The position numbers and the translations under genes are program-made. Shown here piece after piece: positions 1 to 5,571 of a stretch of DNA of 5,571 bases. Positions within the stretch are counted from its first letter, which is position 1; every line of letters starts with the position of its first letter. The notes under the pieces were generated by a model. That model saw only the letters and a program-made list of their open reading frames with translations, had not been told where the DNA came from and made no database searches. This stretch comes from Anaerolineaceae bacterium (lineage in GTDB: Bacteria; Chloroflexota; Anaerolineae; Anaerolineales; Anaerolineaceae): the NCBI GenBank assembly GCA_017995665.1, contig JAGOIM010000108.1, forward strand, positions 1-5,571. The letters run 5' to 3'.

Positions 1-1512
1 TTAATTTTCACCGGACAAAAGGGATCTATTTTTTCAAGTGATGATTATTTTTATGAAATCGATGTTAACCCATCGAACTCAAGCGAACTTTATCTGGCAG
101 CACACGAGCATGGATTTTTCAAAAGTATTAATGGTGGACAGAGCTTTTATGCAATAAATTCCGGAGTAAATGATTATTCTGCGCGGACAATTGCGAGTGA
201 TAAGAGCGTAGCGGGTTTGATTTACGGTGGCGTATGGCATGATGAGGCAGTTTTCAGAACTGTAAACGCTGGTAACGGTTGGGTGAACCGCCGAAATGGG
301 TTACCAACGAATGCAGCTGTCTTTCGGCTTTATCCCGACCCATTAACGGCATCGCCGATGCGGATTTTTGCTTGTACCTATGGGAATGGAATCTATGCTT
401 CTGAAAATCGAGCAGAAACTTGGTTTTCAGTCGGCTTAAATGGTGAGCGCATCTATGATTTTGTGGTTGCGAATGGGAATCCACAGCGCTGGTTTGCTGC
501 AACGGAAAATAATGGGATTTTTCGCAGAAACGCAGGAAGCTTATCCTGGAGCAATGTGATGGGTGATTTGCGCATAAATGCAGTCACTTCTTTGGAAAGT
601 GATGCAGATAATCAGGTCAATTATGCCGCGGTCTATGGGAAAGGCGTTTATACCGTCGACTCAAGCGGTGAGAAATGGCTCGATTTAACTGAAAATCTTG
701 TTGATAAAGCTTTTATCGATTTGCTAAGTTTTGAAAATCAACTTGTTGCCCTAACAGAAACCTCCATTTATATACAAGAAGGGTCTGAGTGGATAGAGAT
801 TGATTTACCCTTAGTTGAAACAAAAAATAGCAAACCGAACAAAGACTTCCTCAATGAAAAAATTGGTCTTCCGGTTGAGTCTTTGGACCTCCACCTCAAG
901 CTTGCAAAAGAGAATCAGCTGTCGTTAAATCAGTCACTGGCGAAAAGCTTGCCCTACCGCCTGATTTCCCATAAGGATCAGTTCTATTTGGGAACGCTTG
1001 GAGATGGCATCTTTAGGCGTGATGGGGAGGCTTGGAAATCGATTGGTTTTGCGTCCAAGAACGTTATCGATTTAGCTTCCGAAGGCGATACCCTGTTTGC
1101 CCTGGTTTGTGGATCTGACTCGGATTGTTTGGTATATCGCGCGGTTGAGGACGATTGGCTTGCTGTCGGAAAGGGTCTGGAAGGGCAGGTTGTCAATCGG
1201 ATTCTGCTCAGTCGAGGGGAACTTTGGGCAGGAACCGGCAGAGGAATATATCGTTACGAATCAGAGCGAGAGCTTTGGCTTCCAATTGTCGCTGAAGGAC
1301 GGAATATACACTCGCTGACTGGCTCTGGAAAATGTAACCTGGCTGCGGGGAGTGATGGGGCGCTTATTTATTCGAAAGATTGTGGAAAAAGTTGGCATGA
1401 AATTGAACTTGAGACTGGGGCTTATCAAAGCTTGAGTTTTCTCGAAGCGAGCAAGGATCTGATTTTGCTCGGCTCAAGAGATGCCGGTGCTTTTCTTTTT
1501 CGTCTGCCTTAA
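1..1512 (+). CDS. Asp-box (BNR) beta-propeller repeat protein, 5' end outside window
   Basis: The reading frame is open from the first base to a TAA at 1510-1512, giving 503 visible residues, so the true start lies upstream; the TTG at 217 is only an internal codon. The protein is made of propeller-blade repeats. Each has a strand such as LYLAAHEHGFFKS followed by an Asp-box-like turn: SINGGQSF (window residues 42-49), VNAGNGW (about 88-94), SENRAETW (134-141), VDSSGEKW (219-226) and SKDCGKSW (458-465), plus degenerate copies. The motif belongs to sialidase, sortilin and YCF48-like propellers, often secreted or surface proteins in environmental bacteria. Residues about 272-319 do not fit the blade pattern and look like a polar, partly helical insertion. 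No catalytic residues of a glycosidase are recognisable, so the biochemical role is unknown. A signal peptide would be upstream and cannot be judged. It ends 310 bases before mreB and probably belongs to a separate transcription unit. Confidence 0.85.
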   Translation, partial: LIFTGQKGSIFSSDDYFYEIDVNPSNSSELYLAAHEHGFFKSINGGQSFYAINSGVNDYSARTIASDKSVAGLIYGGVWHDEAVFRTVNAGNGWVNRRNGLPTNAAVFRLYPDPLTASPMRIFACTYGNGIYASENRAETWFSVGLNGERIYDFVVANGNPQRWFAATENNGIFRRNAGSLSWSNVMGDLRINAVTSLESDADNQVNYAAVYGKGVYTVDSSGEKWLDLTENLVDKAFIDLLSFENQLVALTETSIYIQEGSEWIEIDLPLVETKNSKPNKDFLNEKIGLPVESLDLHLKLAKENQLSLNQSLAKSLPYRLISHKDQFYLGTLGDGIFRRDGEAWKSIGFASKNVIDLASEGDTLFALVCGSDSDCLVYRAVEDDWLAVGKGLEGQVVNRILLSRGELWAGTGRGIYRYESERELWLPIVAEGRNIHSLTGSGKCNLAAGSDGALIYSKDCGKSWHEIELETGAYQSLSFLEASKDLILLGSRDAGAFLFRLP

Positions 1513-1600
1513 TATTTTCTTCACCGGCTGACTTGATATTTTCTTTGTAAATTCACTTTAAATTCAGAAACTATATTAAACGGCATTGGTTGCAAAAAGT

Positions 1601-1637
1601 GGACAGTAATAATGTCCGGATTAGTTCTTAGAATCCG
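1601..1637. other. Two abutting inverted repeats, possible weak terminator or operator
   Basis: GGACA (1601-1605) is matched by TGTCC (1613-1617) across a 7-base spacer. It abuts, sharing base 1617, CGGATT (1617-1622) matched by AATCCG (1632-1637) across a 9-base spacer. A short run of five T lies further on at 1645-1649, not directly after the stem, so this is a poor intrinsic terminator. The first element could instead be a dyad operator, about 140 bases upstream of the mreB -10. Both arms are short, so chance is a real alternative. Confidence 0.35.
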
Positions 1638-1705
1638 AAACTGGTTTTTGTCGTTCTCCATCACTTTTTTCTCTTATCATCTTGTCCGAAATTTTATCAA
1701 AGACC

Positions 1706-1740
1706 CCTTCTGTTTCCTGTTTCCTATTTCCTGTTTTCCC
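1706..1740. repeat. Imperfect heptanucleotide tandem repeat (TTTCCTG)
   Basis: Consecutive 7-base units read CCTTCTG, TTTCCTG, TTTCCTA, TTTCCTG and TTTTCCC, so three good copies (1713-1733) are flanked by degenerate ones. The tract is almost pure pyrimidine on the plus strand and ends about 18 bases before the extended -10. A 7-base period in an intergenic position resembles the short tandemly repeated heptamers (STRR) described in cyanobacteria. Any relationship is only analogy. It could also influence DNA shape upstream of the promoter. Confidence 0.65.
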
Positions 1741-1758
1741 CTTGCCTTTAAAAAGCCA

Positions 1759-1767
1759 TGATATAAT
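1759..1767 (+). promoter_or_regulatory. Extended -10 promoter for the mre operon
   Basis: TG at 1759-1760, one base, then a perfect TATAAT at 1762-1767 form the extended -10 consensus for a housekeeping sigma factor. No good -35 lies at 16-18 bases: TTGCCT at 1742-1747 leaves only 14 bases. This fits an extended -10 promoter, which can work without a -35. Transcription would be expected to begin near 1774, leaving a leader of about 49 bases before the mreB start. It is the best promoter-like sequence in the gap. Confidence 0.65.
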
Positions 1768-1778
1768 TTGCAAATACA

Positions 1779-1807
1779 TTTGGAGATTGTTGAGATTGTT
1801 CTCCAAA
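1779..1807 (+). promoter_or_regulatory. Leader hairpin at the 5' end of the mre transcript
   Basis: TTTGGAGA (1779-1786) is the perfect reverse complement of TCTCCAAA (1800-1807), giving an 8-bp stem with a 13-base loop. It would start about five bases into the predicted transcript. The same TCTCC (1800-1804) is also complementary to GGAGA at 1812-1816, which contains the mreB Shine-Dalgarno, across a 7-base loop. The two pairings exclude each other. The upstream stem is longer and would leave the ribosome binding site free. A regulatory role is inference; a simple 5' stabilising hairpin is the plain alternative. Confidence 0.45.
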
Positions 1808-1811
1808 AGAC

Positions 1812-1815
1812 GGAG
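1812..1815 (+). promoter_or_regulatory. mreB ribosome binding site
   Basis: GGAG lies 7 bases before the TTG at 1823, a normal Shine-Dalgarno distance. This decides the start among several in-frame TTG codons (1787, 1790, 1796, 1817 and 1823). The TTG at 1817 is only one base from it, and 1796 would have to use a second GGAG at 1782-1785 with a 10-base gap. Confidence 0.6.
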
Positions 1816-1822
1816 ATTGAAT

Positions 1823-2905
1823 TTGGCTTTTTTCAACCCAATTAAATGGTTACTGGGGCTTTTATCGCTTGATCTGGGTATCGACCTGGGTACGGCGAAT
1901 ACTTTGGTTAACGTCCGCGGTAAGGGAATCGTTATTAACGAACCTTCCTGGGTGGCAATCAATAAGCGCACCCGTGAACCCGAAAAAATCGGCGCCGCTG
2001 CGAAAGCAATGGTCGGACGTACTCCGGCGAATATGGTCTGTTTGCGACCGCTTCGCGATGGCGTTATTTCTGAATATGACATCACTCAGGCGATGTTGGA
2101 ATATTTCATCAGCAAGGCGCACGAAAACAGTATTGTGCTTTTTCCCTACTCGCGAGTTGTGGTTGGGATTCCTTCCGGCGCAACCGAAGTTGAAAAGCGG
2201 GCAGTATATGACGCCGCTATGTCTTCCGGTGCCCGGGAAGCTTTTATGATCCACGAACCGGCTGCGGCAGCGATTGGTGCCGGTTTGCCGATTGAAGAAG
2301 ATTCCGGTAATATGATTGTTGATATCGGCGGAGGGACGACCGAAGTTGCCGTTATTTCCGGTGGTGGTATTGTCATTTCCCGTTCTTTGCGGGTTGCCGG
2401 CGATGAACTCGACCAGGATATTATTGAATATGTTCGCAGCCGCTATAATTTGTTCGTTGGCGAACAGATGGCAGAAAAGGTTAAGATTGCGATTGGTTCC
2501 GCCTATCCGCTGAAAGAAGAAAAGACGGTGGATGTGCGCGGACGAAATCTGATTACCGGTTTGCCCGAATCGATTGAAATATCTTCTGTCGAAATCCGCG
2601 AGGCATTGGGACCTTCCGTGCAGGTTATCGTTGATACGATTAAAGATGCGCTGGATGAATCGCCGCCCGAAATTTTAGCTGATTTGATGGATAACGGGAT
2701 TTGCCTTGCCGGTGGAACGAGCCAGTTGCAGGGTTTGGCTGACCGCCTGTCAAACGAGCTGAAAGTCCGTGTTTGGGTGGCAGAAGACCCGATGACTTGC
2801 GTAGCCCGAGGTTGTGGGATGGTTTTGGATGATATGGATCTTTACGAAAACCTTTTGGTCGGAATTGAACGCGATCCATTTTCGAGCAGCCAACCCAAAA
2901 AGTAG
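1823..2905 (+). CDS. mreB: Rod shape-determining protein MreB (bacterial actin)
   Basis: MreB polymerises on ATP into membrane-attached filaments that guide side-wall synthesis. From the TTG at 1823 the product is 360 residues, slightly longer than the usual 330-350. Visible motifs are the phosphate-1 loop DLGIDLGTANTLV (residues 17-29), RPLRDGVI, EPAAAAIGAGLPI, the phosphate-2 loop DIGGGTTEV (167-175) and the adenosine motif LAGGTSQLQGL (from 295). The adenosine motif usually reads TGGGALL or AGGGALL, so a Thr replaces the third Gly. The N-terminus, AFFNPIKWLLGLLSL, is hydrophobic and amphipathic and probably binds the membrane. The start is uncertain: an ATG at 1682 would add 47 residues but would run through the heptamer repeat and the promoter, so I reject it; a TTG at 1796 is possible. 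It is the first gene of the mreBCD-mrdA operon. The tail after the actin fold (SSSQPKK) is short and polar. Confidence 0.96.
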   Translation: MAFFNPIKWLLGLLSLDLGIDLGTANTLVNVRGKGIVINEPSWVAINKRTREPEKIGAAAKAMVGRTPANMVCLRPLRDGVISEYDITQAMLEYFISKAHENSIVLFPYSRVVVGIPSGATEVEKRAVYDAAMSSGAREAFMIHEPAAAAIGAGLPIEEDSGNMIVDIGGGTTEVAVISGGGIVISRSLRVAGDELDQDIIEYVRSRYNLFVGEQMAEKVKIAIGSAYPLKEEKTVDVRGRNLITGLPESIEISSVEIREALGPSVQVIVDTIKDALDESPPEILADLMDNGICLAGGTSQLQGLADRLSNELKVRVWVAEDPMTCVARGCGMVLDDMDLYENLLVGIERDPFSSSQPKK

Positions 2906-2914
2906 TTTGGGATT

Positions 2915-2928
2915 CGGCTTATTAGCCG
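2915..2928 (+). other. Hairpin in the mreB-mreC spacer
   Basis: CGGCT (2915-2919) pairs with AGCCG (2924-2928) around a 4-base TATT loop, ten bases after the mreB stop. Only three T follow, so it is at most a weak, leaky terminator. It may instead protect the 3' end of an mreB message or mark a processing site, which would allow more MreB than MreC. The stem overlaps an imperfect direct repeat, GATTCGGCT (2911-2919) and GATTCAGCT (2932-2940), the second copy ending right before the mreC ATG. Confidence 0.5.
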
Positions 2929-2940
2929 TTTGATTCAGCT

Positions 2941-3780
2941 ATGATTAAAAAAATATTTTCACCCAAAAATTTGCGGAACCTGATTATTAGCCTGGTTGTC
3001 CTTGGAGTTTTGTTCCTGGCACTCTCCGGCTATCTGACCCCGCTATTTAGTTTTTCGGCAAGCCCCTTTATTTCAGCGCAAAGCTGGATGGCACAACGAT
3101 TTTTGGCTTTCAGTGATTTTTTCAATTCGCCACGCGATATGGCAACACTCAGATCCGAAAACCAGCAACTCGAAAGCCAGGTGGCAATGCTGCAAAGCGA
3201 GATTGTCGCCTTGCAAGAAAATTTGGCGCAGTCTGAAATTCTTTACACTTTACTCGACTTCGCCCGAACCAATCCGGAGCACAGTTATATCGCTGCAACG
3301 GTGATTGGGCGCGAAATCAGCCCATTTTTGCAATATATCATTATTGATAAAGGCAGTAATGATGGTTTGCGTTATGGTATGCCGGTGGTGACTCAACAAG
3401 GTTTGGTCGGTAGGATTGATGCGCTGATTGCCAATGCGGCTCGAATTCAGCTGATAAGCGATGCGGAATCGGTTGTGAACGTAAAGCTCCAGACAGCAGA
3501 GGTTGAAGGGCTGGTGCGCGGGTCGGTGACCGGCGAAATTAGTTTGGATATGGTTCCGGTCGAAACGGAAGTTCAGATTGGCGATATTTTGATGACATCC
3601 GGCTTGGGCGGCACTTATCCGCCAAACATTTTTGTTGGGCAAGTTTTGACCATGCAGTCCAAGCAAAATGTGCTTTTTCAAACCGGGTCGGTTCAGCCGG
3701 TGGTTGATTTTAGCAATCTGAGTGCTGTTTTGGTGATTACTAACTTCAACTCGGTGGATATTTCGCCGTTGGTTCCTTGA
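2941..3780 (+). CDS. mreC: Rod shape-determining protein MreC
   Basis: MreC is a single-pass membrane protein that sits mostly outside the cytoplasm and activates PBP2 and organises the elongasome. The 279-residue product has the full family layout: a short basic cytoplasmic tail, one membrane helix (about residues 13-32), a coiled coil (about 66-105, with LRSENQQLESQV and repeated Leu/Ile spacing) and the paired beta-barrel domain. In that domain IDKGSNDG (135-142), GMPVV and GLVGRI are typical, and TSGLGG (219-224) is the second hallmark. Its length is normal for the family. The ATG at 2941 is the only sensible start because the next in-frame ATG is after the membrane helix. No Shine-Dalgarno is visible upstream, and the first codons are A/T-rich with a run of seven A. 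It lies 35 bases after mreB and 7 bases before mreD. Confidence 0.95.
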   Translation: MIKKIFSPKNLRNLIISLVVLGVLFLALSGYLTPLFSFSASPFISAQSWMAQRFLAFSDFFNSPRDMATLRSENQQLESQVAMLQSEIVALQENLAQSEILYTLLDFARTNPEHSYIAATVIGREISPFLQYIIIDKGSNDGLRYGMPVVTQQGLVGRIDALIANAARIQLISDAESVVNVKLQTAEVEGLVRGSVTGEISLDMVPVETEVQIGDILMTSGLGGTYPPNIFVGQVLTMQSKQNVLFQTGSVQPVVDFSNLSAVLVITNFNSVDISPLVP

Positions 3781-3782
3781 GG
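3779..3782 (+). promoter_or_regulatory. mreD ribosome binding site overlapping the mreC stop
   Basis: GAGG at 3779-3782 shares bases with the mreC TGA (3778-3780) and lies 5 bases before the GTG at 3788. This placement supports GTG as the mreD start and suggests that mreD translation is coupled to termination on mreC. Confidence 0.6.
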
Positions 3783-3787
3783 TTGCT

Positions 3788-4291
3788 GTGATTTCCTATC
3801 TAATCGGATTTGCTGGATTTTTGGTTACCGGTATGTTGCAATTGAGCGTTTTCAGCCAGATTAAAATTCTTTCAGGCAGTGCTGATATTCTCTTGCTTTA
3901 CCTAATTGTCTGGTGCATGTATGACCGCTCGAAGCAGCTTTGGCTAATGGTTTTTGTGATGGCAGGGCTGGTATCCTCGATTTCGGCTTTGCCGGCTGCT
4001 ATTTTGATGGTTGTTTACTTCTTTGTCTTTGGCGTTACCAGATTGTTTCAGAAGCGACTGACGCAAACACCCCTTCTGGGTGTGATTGTGATTACATTCG
4101 TTGCTTCTCTGCTTCAAATTGTTTTGAACCTGGCTTATCTGTTTATCTCCGGTGTTGAATTTAACCTGAATACAGCGCTGTTTGAGGTGGCTTTGCCCTC
4201 ACTCATATTAAATATGTTTCTCGCAATCCCGATGCACGCGATTATTCGGGAAATTGCCCACTATGCTTTTCCGAAAGGACTCGAAGCATGA
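3788..4291 (+). CDS. mreD: Rod shape-determining protein MreD
   Basis: MreD is the polytopic inner-membrane partner of MreC in the elongasome. The product is 167 residues, normal for the family, and very hydrophobic. I see about six membrane helices, near residues 3-22, 32-45, 51-66, 68-87, 96-120 and 134-153. The second carries the family-like segment SADILLLYLIVW, which corresponds to the common PDLLLLLV pattern. Loops carry the charges (DRSKQ, RLFQKR). MreD sequences are poorly conserved, so the assignment rests on size, topology and position between mreC and the PBP2 gene. The GTG start is supported by the GAGG over the mreC stop. Its TGA (4289-4291) overlaps the ATG of the next gene. Confidence 0.9.
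   Translation: MISYLIGFAGFLVTGMLQLSVFSQIKILSGSADILLLYLIVWCMYDRSKQLWLMVFVMAGLVSSISALPAAILMVVYFFVFGVTRLFQKRLTQTPLLGVIVITFVASLLQIVLNLAYLFISGVEFNLNTALFEVALPSLILNMFLAIPMHAIIREIAHYAFPKGLEA
4275..4279 (+). promoter_or_regulatory. mrdA ribosome binding site inside mreD
   Basis: AAGGA lies 8 bases before the ATG at 4288, within the last codons of mreD. With the ATGA stop-start overlap it indicates coupled translation of the two genes. Confidence 0.6.
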
Positions 4292-5571
4292 ATAATAATC
4301 AAGAATATAAAAAACCGACTATTGCGATGCAGCGTTTCCGCTGGATTTATTTGGCGATTTCGCTGGTCTTCTTAGTCTATGCCATGCAGCTTTTTCAATA
4401 TCAGGTAATCGATTACGATATTTATAATGCTCAAGCTGAAGATAACCGAACCAACACGATTAGCATTCCTACCTATCGGGGGATGATTTTTGACCGCAAC
4501 GGGATTGTTTTGGCACGTAATACCGCTCAATACAATGTTACAGTAACTCCGGCAGAATTGCCCGATTCTTCCGGTGAGACACGAGAAATTTTTGACGAGC
4601 TCAGTAAGTTGATTGACATTCCTGTAAATCAAGGCGAGCTCAATGACGAAACCTCGCGCTCTTTTACGCCTTGCGCCACCAATTTCGGGATAGCCCAAAT
4701 TGTCGAAATTGCAGACAGCCTTTGGCCCTACCAGGCAACCAGGATTAAATGTAATCTCGACAAAGAAACCGCCATGATTATCGAAGAAAAGAAAATGGAT
4801 TGGCCCGGGATTGCGATTGAAGTTGAATCGATTCGGGAATATCCAACCGGTGAACAAACAGCAGAAATCATCGGCTTTTTAGGTCCGATTCCTGAAATCT
4901 TGCTGGATTATTACACCGAACAAGGTTTTGTTTCCGGACGGGATAAAGTTGGCTATATGGGGATTGAAAATTCGATGCAAAGTGTTTTGGGCGGAACGAA
5001 TGGACGGCGCTTTGTGGAGGTTTCGGTTGGCGGTGAGATTATTCGCGACCTGGAAGAACCGGTTGATCCGGTCCCGGGTGAGGATATCTATTTGACCATT
5101 GATTATCGCCTCCAGGAAGCCGCCCGCGCTGCTCTGACCGAACAGTTGCGCTATTGGAATGATTTTTACATGCGCGAACGAGGCGAAGTGATGAGCACGA
5201 CTGGAACCGTGGTTGGAATGAATGCCAAAACCGGTGAATTGCTTTTTATGGTGTCTTATCCAAGCTATGAAAACAATCGCATGACCCAATTTATTCCGGG
5301 TTATTACTACGAACAATTGAGCATTGATGAGGCAAAACCGCTTGTGAATAAGGCGATTAGCTCGGAATTGCCTCCCGGTTCGGTTTTTAAGATGGTCGCA
5401 GCTTTAGGTGTATTGAATGAGGATGTGGTTACTCCGGAACAAACCATCGGCTGTACACCAACCATTACCTTACGACAGCAATTTTATGAGAGCGATATTG
5501 GTACCGAACAGAGTTATTTCTGCCATGATGACGCGGGGCATGGTCCGGTGGATTATCGCCATGGTATTGGC
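4288..5571 (+). CDS. mrdA: Penicillin-binding protein 2, elongation transpeptidase, 3' end outside window
   Basis: PBP2 is the class B transpeptidase that crosslinks peptidoglycan during elongation, working with RodA and activated by MreC. The first 428 residues are present and the frame stays open to the window end; full proteins are usually 600-700 residues. A polar tail precedes one membrane anchor (about 17-36). The pedestal or dimerisation domain shows RGMIFDRNG (64-72), YPTGEQTAEIIGFLG (185-199) and GYMGIENSMQ (222-231). The transpeptidase domain begins near residue 275, and the catalytic SxxK motif is SVFK with Ser365 and Lys368 in PPGSVFKM. The SxN and KTG motifs lie beyond the window. 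Cys389, Cys412 and His418 occupy positions that fit a structural zinc site known in some PBP2 proteins. Cys129 and Cys155 also lie outside the membrane and could pair. The ATG overlaps the mreD stop. pbpA is an equally used name. Confidence 0.93.
   Translation, partial: MNNNQEYKKPTIAMQRFRWIYLAISLVFLVYAMQLFQYQVIDYDIYNAQAEDNRTNTISIPTYRGMIFDRNGIVLARNTAQYNVTVTPAELPDSSGETREIFDELSKLIDIPVNQGELNDETSRSFTPCATNFGIAQIVEIADSLWPYQATRIKCNLDKETAMIIEEKKMDWPGIAIEVESIREYPTGEQTAEIIGFLGPIPEILLDYYTEQGFVSGRDKVGYMGIENSMQSVLGGTNGRRFVEVSVGGEIIRDLEEPVDPVPGEDIYLTIDYRLQEAARAALTEQLRYWNDFYMRERGEVMSTTGTVVGMNAKTGELLFMVSYPSYENNRMTQFIPGYYYEQLSIDEAKPLVNKAISSELPPGSVFKMVAALGVLNEDVVTPEQTIGCTPTITLRQQFYESDIGTEQSYFCHDDAGHGPVDYRHGIG

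Larger units (their letters stand above)
1513..1822. other. Intergenic region and mreB leader
   Basis: This 310-base gap separates the propeller gene from mreB. Just after the TAA there is a direct repeat of ATATTTTCTT (1512-1521 and 1536-1545). Then come two abutting inverted repeats (1601-1637), a pyrimidine-rich heptamer repeat (1706-1740), an extended -10 promoter (1759-1767), a leader hairpin (1779-1807) and the mreB ribosome binding site. I see no convincing gene on either strand and no clear intrinsic terminator with a T-run directly behind a GC-rich stem. Transcription from the propeller gene might therefore continue into the mre operon, or end by a factor-dependent route. Confidence 0.75.

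Noticed and set aside
217..1512. Propeller gene starting at the TTG at 217
   Set aside because: The frame is open and shows the same repeat pattern from base 1, so the gene continues upstream of the window.
1742..1767. TTGCCT as a -35 for the mre promoter
   Set aside because: The spacer to TATAAT is only 14 bases, too short for a normal sigma-70-type promoter; the extended -10 makes it unnecessary.
1682..1822. A 47-residue N-terminal extension of MreB from the ATG at 1682
   Set aside because: It would translate the heptamer repeat, the extended -10 and the leader hairpin, lacks MreB similarity, and the SD-TTG pair at 1812/1823 explains the start better.
1621..2085. A minus-strand frame of 154 codons covering the intergenic region
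   Set aside because: More than half is antisense to conserved mreB, and the rest is low-complexity translation of the heptamer repeat; no family resemblance.
4372..5316. Two long minus-strand frames opposite mrdA
   Set aside because: They mirror the strongly conserved PBP2 frame, have no recognisable domains and no upstream ribosome binding sites of note.
1..5571. CRISPR arrays, insertion sequences, tRNA or rRNA genes
   Set aside because: No spaced direct repeats of the right size, no transposase-like frame, and no cloverleaf or rRNA-like stretch was seen on either strand.

Overview
The window is a cell-shape (elongasome) gene cluster, all on the plus strand. It carries the 3' part of a beta-propeller gene (1-1512), a 310-base regulatory gap, then mreB (1823-2905), mreC (2941-3780), mreD (3788-4291) and the 5' part of the gene for the elongation transpeptidase PBP2, mrdA/pbpA (4288 to the window end). 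Base composition is moderate. The wording of MreB and PBP2 and the propeller-rich neighbourhood suggest a Chloroflexota bacterium, probably Anaerolineae-like. That is a recognition-based guess, since the window holds no rRNA or other phylogenetic marker.

Region by region: 1-1512 encodes a secreted-type or surface-type protein built from Asp-box (BNR) propeller repeats, open at its 5' end. The gap 1513-1822 holds a pair of abutting inverted repeats, a run of imperfect heptanucleotide repeats, a strong extended -10 promoter (TG-A-TATAAT) and a short leader. The leader has a perfect 8-bp hairpin followed by the mreB ribosome binding site. After mreB there is a 35-base spacer with a compact hairpin and no visible Shine-Dalgarno for mreC. 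mreC, mreD and mrdA are then tightly coupled: the mreD ribosome binding site overlaps the mreC stop, and mreD and mrdA share an ATGA overlap.

How the genes work together, from family knowledge: MreB forms membrane-bound actin-like filaments. MreC and MreD link them across the membrane to PBP2, which crosslinks new side-wall peptidoglycan together with the glycosyltransferase RodA. RodA is not in the window and may lie downstream. The propeller gene has no evident functional link to the operon.

No wholly new system is seen. The items most worth a second look are a possible two-state RNA switch in the mreB leader (the same TCTCC can pair with an upstream GGAGA or with the Shine-Dalgarno), the mreB/mreC hairpin with SD-less mreC initiation, a Cys/Cys/His set in PBP2 that fits a zinc site, and a Gly-to-Thr change in the MreB adenosine motif.
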